A stretch of DNA of 64,000 nt from assembly GCA_010405405.1 (NCBI GenBank), contig MU004241.1, forward strand, positions 1,151,359 through 1,215,358, read 5' to 3'. Below, one piece after another: positions 24,046 through 33,485 of the stretch; the first letter of the stretch is position 1; every line of letters starts with the position of its first letter. The translations under genes and the position numbers were made by a program. The notes under the pieces were generated by a model that was not told the DNA's origin, did no database searches, and saw only the letters and a list, made by a program, of their open reading frames with translations. The DNA is from Microthyrium microscopicum. Its lineage: Eukaryota > Ascomycota > Dothideomycetes > Microthyriales > Microthyriaceae.

Positions 24046-25383
24046 TGGTTCGAATTCTCTTTCATCTATGGTTCTCATGGTCTATTCGACGAAGTCGCAA
24101 ATAGCTTTACAACAAGATCATCTTGATCAAATAAGGATTATATTTATCGAAAATTAATTTTATCATTTGATAAGGTCTCTTTGATGGATTTTTTTGACAT
24201 CACTTCAATTACGGGTATGTACTTCTTGTACGAATTCATGGACGAAAAACACCCTAGAACGGCGTACATATATACATCAAGAGCCTCAAACTAAGCCAAA
24301 TGCGAATCTAAGAGGCATTTTGCAACAGCTACGGTTGTCACGCTTCCAGTGTATACGAAATTCTGACGATATGGACACTTCGTCTCACTTGTAAGATGCG
24401 TAACCTCACCATCCTATCCAGGTCACTTACAATCATTTCATCTCGTGCGGGGCCCAAGAACTCGTGAATATACACTGTGGATCCATCATCGTACTGCAGT
24501 AAGGATTTGCCTACCTAGGTAGGTAAGGTTCTATATCAGACTCGCTTGCTTGAGATGAATCATCCGCAACTGCATCTAGTTCCTGGTAATGAGGTCCTTT
24601 CACTCGATAGGCTTCAGGCTTGATCATATTCTTCATAGAGTGAAAGAATGTGTCAAAAGAAAGAAACGACTGTGCAGATGCAACGCCTTAAGGCGGTACT
24701 GCGAGAAATTGGTTGCTCATTGATCTGTTGAAGACGACCGCTTAGTCAAGCTCCTCGCGACGCATGATTTGACTTTCCAGGTCGGAAGATCTTGACCAGA
24801 GGGGGACATTGACACAGGAATCATAGTGCTGAGCTGATTGACGGTCTTTTCTAACCATGGGTGGATCTTGATTGACGATGAGAGCGCTGGTGCCAAGCTT
24901 TGTAGGCGCTTGATGTTCTCGGTGATGGAACCACTAACAGCGAACCACTCTGCCATAGTGGTATGGCCTTCATATTTGGTTGTTGATAAGGAAACCCGAC
25001 GAATAAAGCACTCGATAATCAGCGCAATACCTAGTCGAGATCGTAGTCAATGGTAATGTCGATTTTAAAAAGCTCACATGCCTCGAGGCCAGAAAGTGAT
25101 AAAGATAGGGATGATTTTGTCTTCCCCAAGGATCTGGTGCTAGATTTGCGCATTCGATGGGAAACAAAGCACTCGCCGATTAGCGTAGTACTGGGGAGAC
25201 ATCGTGATCGATGGGAGTCTCTGCTGAGATGGCTCCCAAATGGTGTTTATAGTATATTGATTTCATTGCAGACATCTACGGATTTTCATTAGCATTACTC
25301 ATGTCAACCGAATCCGAAAAGGATGTGCTTGTAGTCTAAACACCCAAGTACTCCATTCCTATGCGTAGTTCAGCTCCATCCAT
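24046..25383. other. Intergenic stretch with possible 5S-like relics
   Basis: No gene could be supported. Two related stretches start aaagcactcg at about 25007 and 25168 and stay alignable for about 55 bp; the second reads ccgattagcgtagtactggg, which resembles the 3' half of fungal 5S rRNA. A 79-codon minus-strand frame (24717-24956) is unrecognised. Confidence 0.4.
25007..25225 (+). repeat. Pair of diverged direct repeats, possibly 5S rRNA-derived
   Basis: Copies at about 25007-25060 and 25168-25225 share aaagcactcg exactly and then align at roughly 60 percent by eye. The second copy recalls the ATTAGTACTGGG box of 5S rRNA. Too diverged to be a functional 5S gene; the 5S link is tentative. 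Confidence 0.3.
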
Positions 25384-26247
25384 CTATTTTCCAAGCGTGA
25401 GGAACAAGCGGTCGCCCACATCACCCATGCCAGGCCGAATCATGCCCTTTTCATCAGTACCTGGATCTATGCCACCCATCCAGATATCCACATAGTCACC
25501 ACATGCCTTGGCGATCTTACGAAGTCCAGTCTCGGTACCTAGCACGCCAATGATGAGGATTTTGTCCGCCTTGCACTCCTGCAGACTCTGGACGGCGCCT
25601 AGACAGGTCACGCCGGTTGCTATGATGGGATCGAGTACGATAGCAAGCTCGACTGGTTGGTCGCCGGTAGCATGGTCGCGCAAATTGTTGTAGTATTCCA
25701 CGGGATTGAGGTTGCCATCGCGGAACATGCCTAAGTGGTTGACCGGCACAGGGTAAGGAAGGAGGGCGGAGACGGCGTCGACCAGACTAAGACCAGAGCG
25801 GAGAATAGGTACGAGGATCAGACGGGAAGGCGAGATGGACTGGACGTCGTATGTGTCACCAAGCGGAGACTTGTCCTAGGTTCAAAAGTTAGCATATTCT
25901 GGTAGTTTATATGACAATCTAGAAGATTGAAATTCGCTGATTGGATGATTTCTTGCTTGCTAGATTGGCTAGAATAGGAGGAAATTGCAGCTGTGGGATA
26001 GTTTGGCATGAGCTGCATGGTGAGAGTGTGAATGGGTTGGTTCCTGCAGACATACCGTTCCATTGTTGACGGGGTTGAGAGAAGCGGCAAGGGCCTCACA
26101 GGCCACCATGGTGCCGACCTCGTGAATCAAGGCCTTGAAGTCGCGAGCATTGGTGGAAGTAGAGCGCAATTGGGATATTTTGGCTTTAATGCAGGGGTGG
26201 GAGGAAATGTGTACATTGGATGGTAGGCTGGATGACGGAGAAGCCAT
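25384..26247 (-). CDS. Uracil phosphoribosyltransferase (FUR1-like)
   Basis: Two exons, complement(25384-25875, 26056-26247), 227 residues, joined by a 180-nt intron (GTATGT to CCTAG), longer than its neighbours' introns. Converts uracil plus PRPP to UMP in pyrimidine salvage, cytosolic. Key parts: VPILRSGLSLVDA, EYYNNLR, and the PRPP-binding loop AIVLDPIIATGVT (usually LDPMLATGG, so the tail of the loop is slightly changed), then GGIDPGTDEKGMIRPGMGDVGDR. Length is close to yeast FUR1 (216). An ATG 8 codons upstream (26271) is also in frame. Loss of this enzyme gives 5-fluorouracil resistance in other fungi. Confidence 0.9.
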
Positions 26248-27059
26248 GGCGGCGGGATTCTGTAGAGGCAATGAACTGGACAGATTGAAAGACTGGTGAT
26301 TGGCTTGCAGATGAATGAAAGCTGAAGAAAAGGTTCTATTCGATGGAACGCTGGAAAAGGGAGAAAATGGGGTAGAGAGTCAGAGAGATGAAGATAGAGG
26401 GGATGGTGGAGGAGGAGCTTGGACGATTTTTAAGACGATCCATGGTGGATGAGGCTGAACTTGAACTTGGCTGAACCCGGACTGCTGAAGATCCTGATAG
26501 ACGACACGTCTGACGCGAATCCTGGTTACCGTGTAGGATAACCGACCACTTACAAGCCCAGAAATTCGTTACAGACACTCTTTTTCAATGTACAATCCAA
26601 TCGGACCGTGTCGGGCGCTGCTATGAGGCTATGAGCTGTCAATAGATCCAAAAGGCGGTGGGATTGGTTGAAATCAAGGCTATCGAGGCTAACAAGCCGG
26701 GATTCCGGCCACCAGCATTCCTTCATGACTCTCACAACCACATCAGAATGTTTCAAAATCCATAGCATTGTACTACTCTACCTCTTTCTTCTTCTTCTTC
26801 TTCTTCTTCATAAAATTCAATTCTATCATCTTCTTACTATTCATATCCGCCACTATTTTAAAGTAATGATTTATATCTGCAGTAGCACGAGAAAGACATG
26901 CAACTTCCTCCTGCGCGCTGCATCTAGCAAAAGCCTCCTCCTTACCAACGCATTCGGCCTCTAATTCGACTATCTGCAAACCTCTCTGCAAAAACTTAAA
27001 AACATGACAGGTCCGTTACTGAAAATACTTCTTGATCTGAGACAGCATTGGAGGAAGCA
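26248..27059. other. Divergent promoter region of FUR1-like and fluoride exporter genes
   Basis: Bidirectional spacer of about 0.8 kb containing a (TTC)8 tract at 26786-26809 within a wider pyrimidine-rich stretch. No gene. Confidence 0.55.
26786..26809 (+). repeat. (TTC)8 microsatellite
   Basis: Eight uninterrupted TTC units within a pyrimidine-rich strand, about 250 bp upstream of the fluoride exporter ATG. Such CT-rich tracts are common in fungal core promoters. Confidence 0.9.
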
Positions 27060-28964
27060 ATGTCTAACCCCACTTCTTCTAGTCCTGCCTTGAGCACGGT
27101 AGATTTGGGTGAACACATACACCGCATTTCTCTGCCATCGCTCGCTGCGAGTTTACTGGTACCTTCGCTACCTCAGCATCCAGTGAGACACTCGACGACC
27201 AATTCTAGGAATCAATCCAGGAACAGCGGTAGGCAGCCAAGCAATCCCGACAGCTACTCGTCTCTATCATCAACCGAGCGAGATCGCGAGAGAGAAAGAG
27301 AACGTCGGCTTCAGCAGCAAAAAAGAACTTCAAACAAAAATCGCCATTCAACCCAGCCCCAGTTTCAACTACCTCCTCCAAGAAGGTCCTCTCAAAAGAA
27401 ATCACGATTCGTTGGTTTTGATGGAATCTACAATCCAAACGCAAGCATGTCAAATTTGGAGGAAGTCTCAGCAGATCTCCCAGTCACGCGACACCGCAAT
27501 TCCGGTGCATCAGAGGGTATCTTCATGCATGGCACAAGCACCGACAACATCGCTGAGCTGTCAGCTCCTTCACCTCTTCCTCGGGATCGAGATCTTGCTC
27601 ATCAAGCTCGACGCAGTCAATTGGATTCCGCACAAGACTACGGATTCGACCAGTCGCAGTATTTGACTCCATCTTCCGAAAAGTACCATGATGACCGACA
27701 CGATTACGATCTGGATGCAGCCCCTCCCCCGTCAGTGAGTCCAATGAGACGATCTAGGATTGAAGGCCCAATAAATCTACCAGCCGGACGAAGTCTTTCA
27801 CGTCTGGATCAAATCGAGCCAGCAGGCGCACATTTCAACGACCATGCCACTCAGCTTTACATAATAGCTTATCTAATCTTCTTTTCTATTCTCGGCACAC
27901 TGGCTCGACTCGGCCTCAAATGGCTCACATTCTATCCTGGAAACCCGGTAAACACTCCTATCTTATGGGCGAACTTTGCTGGTTGCCTTATCATAGGATT
28001 CTTGATTGAAGATCGAAACCTTTTCACTCAAGGCTGGGGAACCAACAATGGGCGATCAACTCCAGCCAGTACACGGGAAAAAGCCTATGAAGAGCATGTC
28101 AAGGTCAAAAAGACCATTCCACTTTACATCGGCTTGGCTGTTGGATTTTGTGGCTCTTTCACCTCATTCTCCAGCTTCATGGAGGATTCCTTTCTAGCCC
28201 TCTCAAACAATCTCCCAACTCCCCAATCCCACCCTTATCCCATGGGTTTCGAAGTACCTAAGCCAGCAACGACTATACATCGCTCAGCTGGCTATGCGGT
28301 ATGCGCTGTACTTGCTGTTATGATAACCACCATCACACTCTCCGTAGCTGGCATCAAAATCGGCTCTCACATCGCCATTGGCCTCGACCCCTACGTCCCC
28401 ACCATCCCCTTCCGGCTCACTCGCAAGTATGTCGACCGCCTCTTCGTTCCCCTTGCCTGGCTTGCCTGGCTTGGAGCCCTCCTACTCGCCATCCTCCCGC
28501 CTGATCGTCCAGGCGGACCTTCAGGAAAGGACTCCTGGACAGCCGAGACCTGGCGTCCGACCATCCTTGCCTGTCTTTTCGCACCACTAGGCTGTCTTCT
28601 ACGCTACTACCTTTCCGTCCGACTCAACAGTATCTCTGCCGCATTGCCTCTCGGCACCTTCGCCGCCAATATCTTTGGCACCGCTGTACTCGGCATGGCT
28701 TACGACTTGAGCCGCGTGCCCATGGGCATGGGCTCAAGTGGCGGTATTGGCGGAGGCCTCGTTGGCTGCCAAGTATTGCAAGGCATCATGGACGGGTTCT
28801 GTGGCTCACTGACCACAGTGTCTACATGGGCGCTCGAAATGGTATCGCTCCATCACCGAGGCTATCTCTATGGTGGTGCCACCGTGACTAGCGCGTTTGC
28901 TCTTATTGTTGTGATCATGGGTAGCGTGCGATGGTCCATTGGCTTCAGTGCAGCTCTGTGTTGA
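27060..28964 (+). CDS. FEX1: Fluoride exporter, CrcB/FEX family, with long N-terminal tail
   Basis: Single exon, 634 residues, starting at the ATG at 27060. Plasma-membrane fluoride channel/exporter. As in other eukaryotic FEX proteins, two CrcB repeats are fused: the first (from about residue 270) has LGTLARLGLKW, WANFAGCLIIGFL and GFCGSFTSFSSF; the second (about 510-630) has LGCLLRYYLS, GTFAANIFGTAVLG and GFCGSLTTVSTW. The conserved Asn and the Gly-Phe-Cys-Gly-Ser/Thr-rich break helix in each repeat are intact. The first 260 or so residues are disordered, Ser-rich and charged (an ERDRERERERR run), unlike bacterial CrcB, and probably cytosolic. No nearby fluoride riboswitch is expected in fungi and none was seen. 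Confidence 0.92.
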   Translation: MSNPTSSSPALSTVDLGEHIHRISLPSLAASLLVPSLPQHPVRHSTTNSRNQSRNSGRQPSNPDSYSSLSSTERDRERERERRLQQQKRTSNKNRHSTQPQFQLPPPRRSSQKKSRFVGFDGIYNPNASMSNLEEVSADLPVTRHRNSGASEGIFMHGTSTDNIAELSAPSPLPRDRDLAHQARRSQLDSAQDYGFDQSQYLTPSSEKYHDDRHDYDLDAAPPPSVSPMRRSRIEGPINLPAGRSLSRLDQIEPAGAHFNDHATQLYIIAYLIFFSILGTLARLGLKWLTFYPGNPVNTPILWANFAGCLIIGFLIEDRNLFTQGWGTNNGRSTPASTREKAYEEHVKVKKTIPLYIGLAVGFCGSFTSFSSFMEDSFLALSNNLPTPQSHPYPMGFEVPKPATTIHRSAGYAVCAVLAVMITTITLSVAGIKIGSHIAIGLDPYVPTIPFRLTRKYVDRLFVPLAWLAWLGALLLAILPPDRPGGPSGKDSWTAETWRPTILACLFAPLGCLLRYYLSVRLNSISAALPLGTFAANIFGTAVLGMAYDLSRVPMGMGSSGGIGGGLVGCQVLQGIMDGFCGSLTTVSTWALEMVSLHHRGYLYGGATVTSAFALIVVIMGSVRWSIGFSAALC

Positions 28965-29361
28965 TCTTTTCTCTTTCATAATGTTGATATGTGATAATGT
29001 TTTTAAATGATCGGGTAACGTGGGACGGAAACAGAAAAGGACTGGAATGGGTAAGATACCACTTTCTGCGCTGCTTCGAACTTTTATACTTGGGATGACT
29101 TTGTTTCTTGTTGTCGTTATGACTGTTTGATGCCTTTCATCGTTGCTTGTGGACCGAACACCTCAATGGTAATATCTAACTCCGCCTCATGGGTTGTACC
29201 ATAATATTAGTAGTAGTCATGGGCAGTTGTCCACGACTTTATATAGACAAATTGGAAATAGATAGAACTTGTCATATCAAAACGATCCACCAACGTCCTA
29301 ACGACCATCCCAGAATATACAAACAACTCCTCATAACTGTACATTTATCATTTTCAGTTCA
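28965..29361. other. Convergent intergenic spacer
   Basis: 3' flanks of the fluoride exporter and of the small membrane protein gene. No gene or notable repeat. Confidence 0.5.
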
Positions 29362-29667
29362 TCATGTCCTGGTACCATCAACACCATTCAGCGGTGCATC
29401 ACGCGGTTCCTTCTTCTCATTCGACCACCCAGAAGCTTTCAAAGCCCTCACCCGCTCCGCCTCCTTCTTCTGTAGTTTCTTGTTGTATATCTTATACGCA
29501 ATCGCATAAGCTGCAAAAGCTAAGATGAAAAGGCCTTCAATGCATTAGTGGCCCAATTCAAATCATTGCAGTCATACATCCTGCTTACCGATGAAGCCGA
29601 ACATGATACCAAGCTCATGGCCAACGCTTGGAATTGGTATATAAGGCTTTTCTGAGACGGCGGACAT
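29362..29667 (-). CDS. Small single-pass membrane protein, unknown function
   Basis: Two exons, complement(29362-29534, 29589-29667), 54-nt intron (GTAAGC to TTGAAG), 83 residues. MSAVSEKPYIPIPSVGHELG leads into one membrane span (IMFGFIGLFILAFAAYAIAYKIY, split by the intron) and a short basic, polar tail with KKLQKKEAERVRALK. The precise splice in the middle of the hydrophobic helix and continued frame support a real gene. I do not recognise a characterised family; the layout suggests a tail-anchored or small ER/mitochondrial membrane protein. The AAG acceptor is less usual than CAG/TAG. Confidence 0.68.
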
Positions 29668-30202
29668 GTTTGATGATGTTTCTCGGTTTAGTTTGGTTAA
29701 CGATTCTGTATCAAATTGTTTAATTGCCTGTTCGGAAGTCTGGGGATACGGCGGTTTTGTTTTTGGGAGGAAATCGTATGACGTTATGGCGATCACTGCT
29801 GACTTTGCGGGGAAAGGCGTCCTTTTTGCTGTCAGCCTTGCGATTTTGTAGATCACTTACTGGGTTGCGATGAGAACTCTGGATGGATTCGCGTGCTTAC
29901 TACTGGTGCTGGTGATCAGTTGTAGAATAGAATTCTCTCTAGTTGTGAAGCTCCAGATACACGATGAAGTTGGTGGAAGCAGCCTTGTCTGCAGCCTTAT
30001 AGGACAACTCATCAACAACTTTCAAACTAATCTTGCATAAATTGCTTTTGAGTAAATCTATCATGATATACAATCCATAATCCATACCGCAATAACAAAT
30101 ACATATAATAGTACAATGCCATGTCATAAATCTGTACTGTGTTAAACATAAGCCATCATGATAGCAAAACGCTATGCAAAGAAATCCAAGGAAACAAAGC
30201 GG
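29668..30202. other. Intergenic region
   Basis: Upstream of the small membrane protein gene and 3' flank of the hydrolase. Nothing recognised. Confidence 0.5.
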
Positions 30203-31528
30203 TTAATCAGTCTTGAGCACTGACTCGTCACCAGCCCAAATCCCTCTCACAAACTCAATAGTCTTCCCGAACACTTCAATCTTTGCTTGTTTTTCTTCAT
30301 CTTTGAGAAATGAATCTGGGAACTGTGTCCATCCATGTTTCATGGCTGGATATCGCTCGACTCTGAGATGTTTAGTGCGAGTTCCATCTTCCTGCACCTT
30401 TTTAACCCAGGCTTCGCTCTGGTCTGCTAATGAATCATTCTCTGGCAAAACAAGAAGCATACGTGCTGCTGAATGTACTGCTGCCACTGCTGCCAGACCA
30501 GGACTGGCGCGCGGATGACCCGCCATATCGCGTGGAAGATAAGTGGGTGCGAGAAGGTCATCCGTAGCTGCCCAGAAGCTGCGCTTTGATGTGCCTGGGG
30601 TGCCTTCTGACTCGGCGATCAAGCTCTTCTTGGGCCGCTCGGACGGTAGTTGACGCGAGTCGAAGGATGGGTAATAGAGGAGGAATGGAACGGGATGTTG
30701 ATAAGTAGCCCCGAAAATAGAGGGCCAGGTTCTTTCCGTTTCTTCAGTGAGTGATAGAGCAAGATTCAATGCCAAGTTGCCGCCTGAGGAAAATCCCGAA
30801 ACTGATACTCGGCTAGTGTCCAGGTCTATAGATGCAGGAGTTGGTTCGAGGATTGAGGATACCGCTGAAGACATGACGGATTCGGGTGTTGTTGGTCTTG
30901 AAGGGATATGTAACAGATCATCGGCAGGAGCCTTTCGTGCTTGCTTCTTCTCGCGTTTTGACGCCTTTCTAGCACGTCTTTCAGCGTCTTTCTCGAGCTT
31001 TCGTTCTTCTCTTTGGGCTCTTTTGATGGCTCTGGCTTCTTCCTTTTCTCTTTTGCGATCACGCGCGTTCTCAACGATCTTCTTGCGAATTGATTCCCGA
31101 AGAGCGACCCCCGAAGGATGTGAGGGCTCCAGCACTGCGCGCAAAACATCCTCAGCATCTTCAATTGCGGCTGGAAACTTGTAGATAGGTCCCATTCGAT
31201 AATCTACAGTTATAACGACAGCACCCAACTCGCGAGCTAGTCGAGAACAGAAAGGTGCCTGCTCTAAGCAAGAGCCAAGAACGAATCCACCTCCGTGAAA
31301 GTCAATAATCACGGGTAGCTTCTCAGCTTCAGCTGCGGTAAGGTTCTTTTTGATGAAGATGTAGACGGGTATCTTGTAATCGCCACGGGATGGGAGTTCG
31401 ACGTAAATGGGGAATGGGCCTTCGGGGTCTGTCCACTTGAGTACTTGAATAGGTGTTAGGCGAGGAGCTTTTACGAGAGCGGAGCGCCAAAGGACGCCAA
31501 ACGGCTGTGATATCAGAGATTGAAACAT
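30203..31528 (-). CDS. Alpha/beta hydrolase (HSL-like) with charged helical insertion
   Basis: Single exon, 441 residues from the ATG at 31528. Hormone-sensitive-lipase type alpha/beta hydrolase: oxyanion HGGGFVLGS, a VVITVDYRMGP strand, nucleophile in SGFSSGGN, and a late MKHGWTQFPD that should supply the catalytic His. Between the DYR strand and the nucleophile elbow, roughly residues 140-200, sits a stretch of about 60 residues made almost entirely of Lys, Arg, Glu and Ala (RKREKEEARAIKRAQREE and similar), predicted to be one long charged helix. Ordinary members are 300-350 residues without it. The start of the protein (MFQSLISQPFGVLWR) lacks a cleavable leader. Substrate unknown; probably an esterase. 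Confidence 0.83.
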   Translation of the reverse strand: MFQSLISQPFGVLWRSALVKAPRLTPIQVLKWTDPEGPFPIYVELPSRGDYKIPVYIFIKKNLTAAEAEKLPVIIDFHGGGFVLGSCLEQAPFCSRLARELGAVVITVDYRMGPIYKFPAAIEDAEDVLRAVLEPSHPSGVALRESIRKKIVENARDRKREKEEARAIKRAQREERKLEKDAERRARKASKREKKQARKAPADDLLHIPSRPTTPESVMSSAVSSILEPTPASIDLDTSRVSVSGFSSGGNLALNLALSLTEETERTWPSIFGATYQHPVPFLLYYPSFDSRQLPSERPKKSLIAESEGTPGTSKRSFWAATDDLLAPTYLPRDMAGHPRASPGLAAVAAVHSAARMLLVLPENDSLADQSEAWVKKVQEDGTRTKHLRVERYPAMKHGWTQFPDSFLKDEEKQAKIEVFGKTIEFVRGIWAGDESVLKTD

Positions 31529-32312
31529 GATTGAAGTGTTGAAGTGTTGATGCCTTGGGGACCGTAAGGGAAAAGGGTGATGATTCGGAGATATAGCAAT
31601 GAACCTGTAGGAGAGCTGGTGGCAGATGGAACAGAAGATATATGAAAATAAAGTGACGCGTCCGGATAAACGGTAGTACGGAGTAGTTAGACTATTCAAT
31701 GGTACTTTGAGTGTAGAAGGACAAAGGGTCCAAACCTTGCTCAAGTCTCAAGAAGGCTGAGCAGCAATGTACTCTGGCGAAGTAGTACGCTATCGGGTAT
31801 GGAGTACGGATATTCAGGTCCTCGTACCTTGCAGCGTATTTCGTATGGGGATCGGAAAGAAGTTGTCCGCTGCTGGTCCAATCGTTACCAGATATTCAGG
31901 CGCTATGCTGCAGCGTATCTCGCACGTAAATCGGACTGAAGATGTTTGCTGCATAAGAGGACCAAGCAGTACCTTCTAGCGTATTTCGTATGTAGCTGGA
32001 CAGACTTGTCGACTGATCTTGAAGTTGGCAAGTTGCGACTCACCTGCTGCGATTGATTGGTGATGGTGATAGATGACGTAGCCAGTACGCTAGCATCAGA
32101 ACGGCTAGCTCTCCCGAAGCTTCTAACTCCACTAGTCCCATCTTTGACCCGACGGCTCTGTCGGATGCAGTCGACACTTTTTTCTTGACAGACATCAATG
32201 AACGTCTCTCGTTCTTCTTCTCGGTCGACGTCAATTAATAGATTACAGTTCCAATTGCGGCAACCTGTTCAGCAGTTCAAAGGCTGTGCAATAATGCATT
32301 ACAAACCTTGCC
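31529..32312. other. Divergent promoter region with degenerate tandem repeat
   Basis: Lies between the hydrolase and IBA57, transcribed away from each other. Holds the degenerate repeat at 31809-31995. No gene. Confidence 0.5.
31809..31995 (+). repeat. Degenerate tandem repeat, unit about 67-79 bp
   Basis: The motif gcagcgtat.tcg.a starts at 31831 and 31910 and recurs as tagcgtatttcgtatg at 31977. The preceding tattcagg recurs at 31811 and 31892. Copies are diverged (by eye about 65-70 percent), so the array is old. Confidence 0.55.
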
Positions 32313-33485
32313 ATGAGTAATCTTCACGTCTTGAAACGGCAGTCATTTCGCCTGCTCTCAACCTCGCGTTTTCCCATCGCCTCTGTATCCAATCCGGCAT
32401 TCTCTACCCGAAACGCTTCAACGGGAACTCCAATTGCTTCTGCCGGTATCGCGCCTCTGCCGAATAGATCGCTCATCCACATATCCGGCCGAGATGCTCC
32501 CAAGTTCCTACAAGGCTTGACCACCAATAACGTCGATACCTCACGACTCCATGGCTGGTACACAGCTTTTCTCAATGCTACCGGAAGGGTAGTGACAGAT
32601 GCTTTTGTCTGGCCAGTCATCAAGGATGTTGATTGGGCTTGCTTATTAGATGTTGACGAGACTGTTGCGCAAAGGCTTCAAAGTTATCTGAAAAAGCACA
32701 AGCTGAGGAGCAAGGTATCCATCCGAGTACTCGAAGGCAGTCAAGTCTGGACAGCATGGCGAACAGAAGGTTCCAAAGCCGATCAAGTCTACCAAGCACC
32801 TGATGTGGGAAACGAGCAAAAGACCTTGGGATATCTGCCTGATCCAAGGCTCGCTGGCTTCTCACACAGGCTCATCCTGCCAAAAAATGCCGAACCCGAA
32901 AGTTCTTTGACGAATATTCTTCAACCTTTCTCACAGCTTCAGCTCGCCACTGCCAAACAGTATGACCTCCATCGCTACATCAATGGAGTTCCAGAAGGCC
33001 CAATTGAAATGTTTTCCGAACACTACCAGGTCCATCCCTCGAATCTAGACGTCTTAAATGCTGTGGACTTTCACAAGGGTTGCTACGTTGGCCAGGAGTT
33101 GACCATTCGAACCGAACACACCGGCGTCGTACGCAAGCGGATCCTCCCCATTCAACTGTACCCCACGAACTCATCTGCCCCAGATCAGCTCACGTATTCT
33201 CCAGACGTGATGGATTTTGACAGCTCGACAATCCCACATGAAACGAAGATCGTTTCGACAGGCGGCAAGCGTGAAGCTGCAAAGTGGATTGCGGGGACTG
33301 GCAATGTGGGACTGGCCATGTGCCGCATAGAAACTATGACTGATGTAAAAGTCAGTGCAGAAGGCGGCACCTATACAGAAAGCGCGGAGTTCTTTCTATC
33401 TGAAGATACGGGTCTCAAGGTCAAGGCCTTTGTACCCAATTGGCTTCGCCAGCAGCTATCAATGGCGCGAAAGCCGCGCAGTTGA
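32313..33485 (+). CDS. IBA57: Mitochondrial iron-sulfur assembly protein IBA57 (CAF17)
   Basis: Single exon, 390 residues. Tetrahydrofolate-binding GcvT-related protein that works with ISA1/ISA2 in late assembly of 4Fe-4S clusters in the mitochondrial matrix. The N-terminus is a typical presequence, rich in Arg/Ser with no acidic residues (LKRQSFRLLSTSRFPIAS). The family core follows: LIHISGRDAPKFLQGLTTN, the YTAFLNATGRVV strand, a GVPEG loop, and the signature KGCYVGQELTIRTEHTG close to the C-terminal domain. Length matches fungal homologues. Confidence 0.92.
   Translation: MSNLHVLKRQSFRLLSTSRFPIASVSNPAFSTRNASTGTPIASAGIAPLPNRSLIHISGRDAPKFLQGLTTNNVDTSRLHGWYTAFLNATGRVVTDAFVWPVIKDVDWACLLDVDETVAQRLQSYLKKHKLRSKVSIRVLEGSQVWTAWRTEGSKADQVYQAPDVGNEQKTLGYLPDPRLAGFSHRLILPKNAEPESSLTNILQPFSQLQLATAKQYDLHRYINGVPEGPIEMFSEHYQVHPSNLDVLNAVDFHKGCYVGQELTIRTEHTGVVRKRILPIQLYPTNSSAPDQLTYSPDVMDFDSSTIPHETKIVSTGGKREAAKWIAGTGNVGLAMCRIETMTDVKVSAEGGTYTESAEFFLSEDTGLKVKAFVPNWLRQQLSMARKPRS

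Noticed and set aside
24040-24070. tRNA-like ggttcgaattc motif
   Set aside because: No acceptor or anticodon stem can be paired around it; it overlaps the end of the transporter gene.
27048-27059. Upstream start for the fluoride exporter
   Set aside because: The codon at 27048 is TTG; the first ATG is at 27060.
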